The notes beneath the pieces are model-generated. The model did not search any database. It was not told the origin of the DNA and saw nothing but the letters and a program-made list of their open reading frames with translations. Shown in pieces: positions 5,200-8,223 of a stretch of 8,223 nt of DNA (positions are counted from its first letter, which is position 1; each line of letters starts with the position of its first letter). This DNA is from an uncultured Bacilli bacterium. GTDB lineage: Bacteria; Bacillota_I; Bacilli_A; RF39; UBA660. The DNA lies in NCBI GenBank assembly GCA_910586425.1, contig CAJUHL010000072.1:1-8223 (forward strand), in the 5' to 3' direction. The position numbers and the translations under genes were made by a program.

Positions 5200-5539
5200 A
5201 AATCTTACCAGAAGAGAAAAAGAGAGACTGACTGAATTTGTCAAAGAAGCAATCTATTTGACTGAGGAAGAAAATGCTGTTATTGAGCATCAGATTCCTA
5301 TGACGCAGGAGCTTTTTGAACAATGTGTGGGGCATTGTGTGGAGATTGGGGCATATTTTCGGCTAAACTGCCTTTTGAATGAGTTTTCCTATTTTGCCGA
5401 TGAATATGTTAGAAAGATTGAGGATGAAGTGGAGAACAGCGATATTGAAATTCCTGAATCTACACCAGAGGAATTAGAAGCAAGCTGGCAGAGATTTCGT
5501 GCAAAGGTAAAGGCAAGATACGGGGAGGATGCAATATAG
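5186..5539 (+). CDS. Unknown 117-aa helical protein, second of an overlapping pair
   Basis: I do not recognise a family. It is helical and charged: MDRFENLTRREKERLTEFVKEA, then LTEEENAVIEHQIPMTQELFEQCVGHCVEIGAYF, then LNEFSYFADEYVRKIEDEVE, ending in a basic helix SWQRFRAKVKARYGEDAI. There is no membrane segment or signal. The ATG at 5186 is chosen because GTAGGTG (5175-5181) lies a few bases upstream and an overlap of 14 bases with the upstream stop allows translational coupling. A GTG at 5180 in the same frame would add two residues. A strong terminator follows the stop (5548-5585), so the pair 4867/5186 forms a complete two-gene unit controlled by the XRE operator. Such a unit could be a regulator-guarded toxin or helper pair, which is speculation. 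Confidence 0.87.
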   Translation: MDRFENLTRREKERLTEFVKEAIYLTEEENAVIEHQIPMTQELFEQCVGHCVEIGAYFRLNCLLNEFSYFADEYVRKIEDEVENSDIEIPESTPEELEASWQRFRAKVKARYGEDAI

Positions 5540-5547
5540 ACATACAG

Positions 5548-5585
5548 ATAGCTACTGATCCAGTGAGGTTGGTAGCTATTTTTAT
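5548..5585 (+). terminator. Terminator of the two-gene unit
   Basis: ATAGCTAC (5548-5555) pairs with GTAGCTAT (5572-5579). Five further pairs including G-U pairs extend the stem to a 6-base loop, and TTTTTATAG follows. It separates the 4867/5186 pair from the AbiH cassette. Confidence 0.85.
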
Positions 5586-5604
5586 AGTTTCAAAATTTTC
5601 ACCA

Positions 5605-5628
5605 TTACAAAAATGTTTTTATATGTAA
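5605..5628. repeat. Nested inverted repeat, possible operator of the AbiH cassette
   Basis: TTAC-AAAAA-TG-TTTTT-ata-TGTAA is an imperfect palindrome (outer TTACA 5605-5609 with TGTAA 5624-5628). It ends 6 bases upstream of the TTGACA at 5635, a plausible binding site for the XRE regulator encoded next. AT-richness makes chance palindromes likely, so confidence is low. Confidence 0.3.
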
Positions 5629-5634
5629 AATTAT

Positions 5635-5663
5635 TTGACAAAAGAAAATAATTATGTTATTCT
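5635..5663 (+). promoter_or_regulatory. Promoter of the XRE-membrane protein-AbiH cassette
   Basis: A perfect TTGACA (5635-5640), a 17-base spacer and TATTCT (5658-5663) lie directly before the ribosome site AGGAGGTGAT (5670-5679) and the GTG start at 5683. Transcription should begin about 5669-5671, leaving a leader of only about 12-14 bases that is essentially just the ribosome site. Confidence 0.75.
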
Positions 5664-5682
5664 TTTTGCAGGAGGTGATTAA

Positions 5683-6222
5683 GTGGAAAATAGGAATGAG
5701 GAAGAAATAATTTCTTTCCTACAAGATAATTTATCTTCTGTAAGAAAAATAGCGGGTTGGACAACAGAAGAATTTGGAGACAAAATAGGTGTTACTAAGC
5801 AGACCATTAGCAATTTGGAAAATAAAAAGACTGTTATGACTCGTACACAGTATATTGCTATTGGGGCAGTATTGAAATATGAAATTCCTAATAACAAAAA
5901 TAGTGAAGTTTTGGCATATGTAGTAAATATTTTACTTGATAATGATAAAAGCTATTCTGCTGAAGAAAGGAGGAAAATCAAAGAAAATATTGATATGCTA
6001 GCGATAGCTTCAATGGGGGGCATGAAAGGAAAGAAACTGACGGATTTTTCTGAAAAAATAGGAATAGCTTTAGTTGGAGCAGGTGTGGCAAGTATAGCAA
6101 GTGCAGGAGGTGTAATATCTGGTGTGGTGGCAGCAACAGCCGCCTCCACGGTGTGGCTTGGAGCAATTTTAGGGACAAAAGCAAATAAAAAAGTAAAAAA
6201 CAAGACAGATAAAAATAAGTAG
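5683..6222 (+). CDS. XRE regulator with hydrophobic glycine/alanine-rich C-terminus (179 aa)
   Basis: Residues about 17-70 form a Cro/C1-type helix-turn-helix, with TTEEFGDKIGVTKQTISNLEN as helices 2-3. A charged helical linker (about 88-120) follows. Residues about 126-164 are hydrophobic and rich in Gly/Ala/Ser (IGIALVGAGVASIASAGG and onwards), enough for one or two membrane-spanning helices. The protein ends in a strongly basic tail (KANKKVKNKTDKNK). A DNA-binding domain joined to a membrane segment would place it at the cytoplasmic face of the membrane, where it could link a membrane signal to transcription or act as part of the effector. The GTG start is set by a near-perfect ribosome site, AGGAGGTGAT. 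The next gene starts 12 bases after the stop, and its ribosome site overlaps that stop. Autoregulation is inferred. Confidence 0.92.
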   Translation: MENRNEEEIISFLQDNLSSVRKIAGWTTEEFGDKIGVTKQTISNLENKKTVMTRTQYIAIGAVLKYEIPNNKNSEVLAYVVNILLDNDKSYSAEERRKIKENIDMLAIASMGGMKGKKLTDFSEKIGIALVGAGVASIASAGGVISGVVAATAASTVWLGAILGTKANKKVKNKTDKNK

Positions 6223-6234
6223 GAGGACATAGCG

Positions 6235-6573
6235 ATGGAAAAAATAGTTTCAAAGGTAGCAGGCTTAGGTGTGCCTGGATTAATTTTGGTAGTTGCCATA
6301 TCAGCTACAGGGTTAGCTGGTGGAGCAGCAATAACGACAGCATTAGCAGCTATAGGTCCAGGTGGGATGATTGGTGGTATTGTCACATTGGGTGTAATTG
6401 CTTTATTATCAGAAGGCTTAACAGAGTATGGTTTTGATGCTATTTTTACAGGTGTTGTCAAAGAACTTTATAAAAGGGGAGAGAATAAAGCAAGTATATT
6501 AAGAAAAATTGAGAAATATCCAGTATCTAAAGGTCTTAAAAGAAAATTGAAAGAAGAGTTGGAAAAGGTATAA
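6235..6573 (+). CDS. Small glycine-rich membrane protein (112 aa)
   Basis: Residues about 8-58 are almost wholly hydrophobic and rich in glycine and alanine: VPGLILVVAISATGLAGGAA, then TTALAAIGPGGMIGGIVTLG and VIALL. This predicts two membrane helices around a GPGG turn, with glycine-zipper-like spacing. The C-terminal part (about 60-112) is soluble, helical and charged (EYGFDAIFTGVVKELYKRGE, SILRKIEKYPVSKGLKRKLKEELE). I do not know a named family. Together with the hydrophobic end of the upstream regulator it forms a membrane module beside AbiH. AGGAGG (6221-6226) overlaps the previous stop, so translation is probably coupled. A strong hairpin follows and separates it from abiH. It could be an effector that disturbs the membrane, a sensor or an anchor. 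This is inferred from composition only. Confidence 0.9.
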   Translation: MEKIVSKVAGLGVPGLILVVAISATGLAGGAAITTALAAIGPGGMIGGIVTLGVIALLSEGLTEYGFDAIFTGVVKELYKRGENKASILRKIEKYPVSKGLKRKLKEELEKV

Positions 6574-6581
6574 TCATAAAT

Positions 6582-6635
6582 ACTGGAAAGAATTTTTGAT
6601 ACATTGTTTGATAAAGATTCTTTCCAGTTTTGTTT
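6582..6635 (+). terminator. Strong hairpin with T tract inside the cassette, before abiH
   Basis: ACTGGAAAGAATTTTTG (6582-6598) pairs with TAAAGATTCTTTCCAGT (6612-6628) over 17 positions, 12 of them perfect outer pairs, around a 13-base loop. TTTTGTTT follows. It lies between the membrane-protein stop (6573) and the abiH start (6668), with no clear promoter after it. It should reduce or condition read-through into abiH. Confidence 0.8.
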
Positions 6636-6667
6636 GGAATAAATTGAACAAGAGAGGAAAATAGCGA

Positions 6668-7828
6668 ATGAATATTTTAGCAATTGGGAATGGATTCGAT
6701 TTAGCGCATGGATTACAGACTACCTATAAGGACTTTTTGAGGTTTACAGATGAATTTATGATTTATAAAACTGCAAAGGAAAATAGACAGGAGCTTGGTT
6801 GGAGTGATGCTGAAGATACTCGCTTTTACAAATATTTTATAAGTCTTTTCAATGAAAGTCAGAGAAGCAAGGATGCAAGGAAAATAGTTGAAGAATTTGA
6901 TATGCTAATCAGAGAAAATGTATGGCTGGAACATTTTAAGAATGCACAGATAGAAAATGGTTGGATTGATTTTGAAAGTGAGATTTCTAGGGTAATTCAG
7001 ACATTAGAGGAAGTACGCAAAATAGCAGATGATGCTTTAAAACAGGGAACAAGTAAAATTGAGTTAGATCGACGTCAGAAAGGAATATTACGATATGTAG
7101 GTGCTGGCGTGCAAGAAATTGAGGATGCTATTAGTATACCAAAGGAAAGAGGGCTGAAAGATTTAGATAGACTGATTAGATGTTTGGAAATATATCTGAG
7201 CGATTATGTCAATAATTATTCGGTGGAAAACACATTGCCAGATATTAAGAACCTTCCATATCTTGATAAGGTACTATCATTTAATTATACAAATACTTAC
7301 GAGAGATTATATAATAATCATTCATTTTTAGAATTTGATTATATTCATGGTAAAGCAGATATTAATAATACAGTAGATACCAATAATATGGTTTTGGGAA
7401 TTGATGAATATTTGAAGGGTGATGAGAAAAACGAAAATATAGAATTTATCGAATTTAAAAAGTTTTATCAGAGGATACATAAGGAAACAGGATGCTTATA
7501 TAGAAATTGGATTGGTGACATTAGATCAAATAAGAAAATAACAGAAATGATTGTATTATATGATGAAGCTGGCAAACCAACAAAAGCAACTAGAAAACAG
7601 GTAGATTTTCATAAACTTTTCATTTTTGGTCATTCTTTGGATGTTACGGATAAGGATGTGCTTAGAGATTTGATTTTAAATGATAATGTTCAAACCACGA
7701 TTTTCTATATGAATAAAAAAGACTACGGAAGAAAAATTATGAATTTAGTAAAAGTCATAGGACAAAATGAGCTTATTAGGAGAACTGGTGGAGAAACAAA
7801 AACCATATCATTTGAGAAAATAAAATAA
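6668..7828 (+). CDS. abiH: AbiH-family abortive phage infection protein (386 aa)
   Basis: The family call rests on the N-terminal signature MNILAIGNGFDLAHGLQTTYKDF (residues 1-23), the WIDFE motif (99-103), FNYTNTYERL (205-214), YIHG (225-228) and the C-terminal FIFGHSLDVTDKDVL (318-332). This is the typical AbiH order, and the length is in the usual range. AbiH proteins, first described in Lactococcus, stop phage multiplication by killing or arresting the infected cell. Their biochemistry was not well established to my knowledge. The motif series (GNGFD, FNYT, HG, GHSL-x3-D) recalls SIR2-like NAD-binding domains. It has no signal or membrane segment and is presumably cytoplasmic. GAGAGG (6652-6657) lies 10 bases before the ATG. 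Expression probably depends on read-through of the hairpin at 6582-6635. The symbol is family-level. Confidence 0.95.
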   Translation: MNILAIGNGFDLAHGLQTTYKDFLRFTDEFMIYKTAKENRQELGWSDAEDTRFYKYFISLFNESQRSKDARKIVEEFDMLIRENVWLEHFKNAQIENGWIDFESEISRVIQTLEEVRKIADDALKQGTSKIELDRRQKGILRYVGAGVQEIEDAISIPKERGLKDLDRLIRCLEIYLSDYVNNYSVENTLPDIKNLPYLDKVLSFNYTNTYERLYNNHSFLEFDYIHGKADINNTVDTNNMVLGIDEYLKGDEKNENIEFIEFKKFYQRIHKETGCLYRNWIGDIRSNKKITEMIVLYDEAGKPTKATRKQVDFHKLFIFGHSLDVTDKDVLRDLILNDNVQTTIFYMNKKDYGRKIMNLVKVIGQNELIRRTGGETKTISFEKIK

Positions 7829-7934
7829 TAAATGACAATATATTATATCTTGTTTTAGACATTATCCTGTTATATACTAAAATTGTACTGAGAAATTTTT
7901 GTTTTTAATCACCTTCTTTTTATCGTGAAATAAA

Positions 7935-7979
7935 CCATAGGATAGGTCAATAGAAATTGACTAATACCTATGGCTTTTT
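7935..7979 (+). terminator. Terminator of the AbiH cassette
   Basis: CCATAGG (7935-7941) pairs with CCTATGG (7967-7973). Inside it, GTCAAT (7946-7951) pairs with ATTGAC (7956-7961) around a 4-base loop, and CTTTTTG follows. It lies about 105 bases past the abiH stop. The stretch between (7829-7934) is AT-rich and shows nothing else. Confidence 0.85.
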
Positions 7980-7990
7980 GATTAATTATT

Positions 7991-8012
7991 TTTGAAATTT
8001 TATTGTTTCAAA
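7991..8012. repeat. Inverted repeat upstream of the last promoter
   Basis: TTTGAAA (7991-7997) and TTTCAAA (8006-8012) are perfect reverse complements 8 bases apart, ending 3 bases before the TTGACA at 8016. Position and symmetry suit a regulator site. Part of the motif (GTTTCAAA) also occurs at 5587-5594 upstream of the AbiH cassette promoter, which could mean a shared regulator or chance in AT-rich DNA. Confidence 0.4.
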
Positions 8013-8015
8013 TGC

Positions 8016-8042
8016 TTGACAAAAATATATATTCATTATAAA
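8016..8042 (+). promoter_or_regulatory. Promoter of a transcript running out of the window
   Basis: TTGACA (8016-8021) and TATAAA (8037-8042) are good hexamers but their spacer is only 15 bases, shorter than ideal. Transcription would start near 8049 and meet the hairpin at 8075. Confidence 0.5.
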
Positions 8043-8074
8043 CTTCAGTAAGTAGTTAATAAGTGTTCGATTTC

Positions 8075-8120
8075 AAGTGTAGATTTTATCTTTTTCAAGG
8101 AGATAGATCTATACTTTTTT
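8075..8120 (+). terminator. Leader hairpin with T tract, candidate attenuator
   Basis: AAGTGTAGAT (8075-8084) pairs with ATCTATACTT (8107-8116). TATCT (8087-8091) pairs with AGATA (8101-8105) inside it, and TTTTTT (8115-8120) follows. It lies about 30 bases after the predicted transcription start and about 90 bases before the ribosome site at the window end. A second small hairpin, GCAAGT/ACTTGC (8148-8166), follows. Confidence 0.6.
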
Positions 8121-8207
8121 ATTGAATAAATTACTACTATTGGAAATGCAAGTAAAAAAGACTTGCTTAGAATAAAAAATTTAAAATATAGAATAATTGA
8201 AAAAATG

Positions 8208-8214
8208 AAAGGAG
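8208..8214 (+). promoter_or_regulatory. Ribosome-binding site of a gene starting beyond the window
   Basis: AAAGGAGG is followed by AGCCAGAA to the window end, so a start codon just after 8223 would have ideal spacing. No part of that coding region is visible. Confidence 0.6.
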
Positions 8215-8223
8215 GAGCCAGAA

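Noticed and set aside
5952..6461. A long minus-strand open frame (169 aa) antisense to the cassette's first two genes
   Set aside because: Its proline/alanine-rich translation is the mirror of the Gly/Ala-rich genes on the plus strand. It has no ribosome site or promoter, and the plus-strand genes have strong starts.
5587..8012. GTTTCAAA at both ends of the AbiH cassette as insertion-site direct repeats
   Set aside because: Eight AT-rich bases are too few. The copies lie at unequal distances from the terminators, and no integrase or transposase is present.
8205..8223. ATG at 8205 as the start of a partial gene (M-K-G-G-A-R)
   Set aside because: The bases after this ATG are themselves a strong ribosome site (AAAGGAGG), which better serves a start just beyond the window.

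Overview
The window looks like an accessory (mobile-element or genomic-island) stretch of a low-GC Gram-positive, most likely a gut Clostridia/Lachnospiraceae-type Firmicute. The grounds are the AT-rich composition, nearly every gene having a strong AGGAGG-type ribosome site 5-10 bases before its start, TTGACA/TATAAT-like promoters with 17-base spacers, compact runs of small unknown proteins, several small XRE regulators and an AbiH-family phage-resistance gene. The taxon is an inference. No rRNA, tRNA, CRISPR array, transposase, integrase or conjugation gene is visible.

Layout. (1) 1-1104, minus strand: a 330-aa protein with a probable helix-turn-helix, with its own promoter and terminator. 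(2) 1127-3228, plus strand: a four-gene operon of small unknown proteins (173, 122, 123 and 193 aa). The second has a CxxC...CxxC zinc ribbon and the last two are very acidic. A divergent control region (1053-1316) holds two imperfect direct repeats and a CACATATGTG palindrome. (3) 3229-3748: about 520 bases without a convincing gene but rich in inverted repeats, possibly a structured RNA or leader. (4) 3749-4117: a 101-aa unknown protein and a bidirectional terminator. (5) 4119-5585: two tandem minus-strand XRE regulators about 81% identical over 73 aa, each with a copy of a 64-base operator/promoter repeat. The distal copy drives two overlapping plus-strand genes (110 and 117 aa). The proximal copy keeps only a broken remnant of that first gene's start. 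(6) 5605-7979: a self-contained cassette of an XRE regulator with a hydrophobic C-terminus, a small glycine-rich membrane protein, and an AbiH-family protein, with its own promoter, an internal hairpin before abiH, and a final terminator. (7) 7980-8223: a promoter, a hairpin-terminator leader and a ribosome site for a gene beginning just beyond the window.

How the genes may work together. Block 6 is the best candidate for a defence system. AbiH is a known abortive-infection family, here downstream of a regulator and a membrane protein that share glycine/alanine-rich membrane segments, and the internal hairpin may hold AbiH expression low. The conserved motifs of this AbiH fall in an order reminiscent of SIR2-like NAD-consuming effectors. 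Block 2, with its very acidic proteins, could include DNA-mimic or anti-restriction functions. Block 5 looks like a recent regulator-plus-operator duplication with diverging DNA specificity. These roles are inferred, since no database search was possible.
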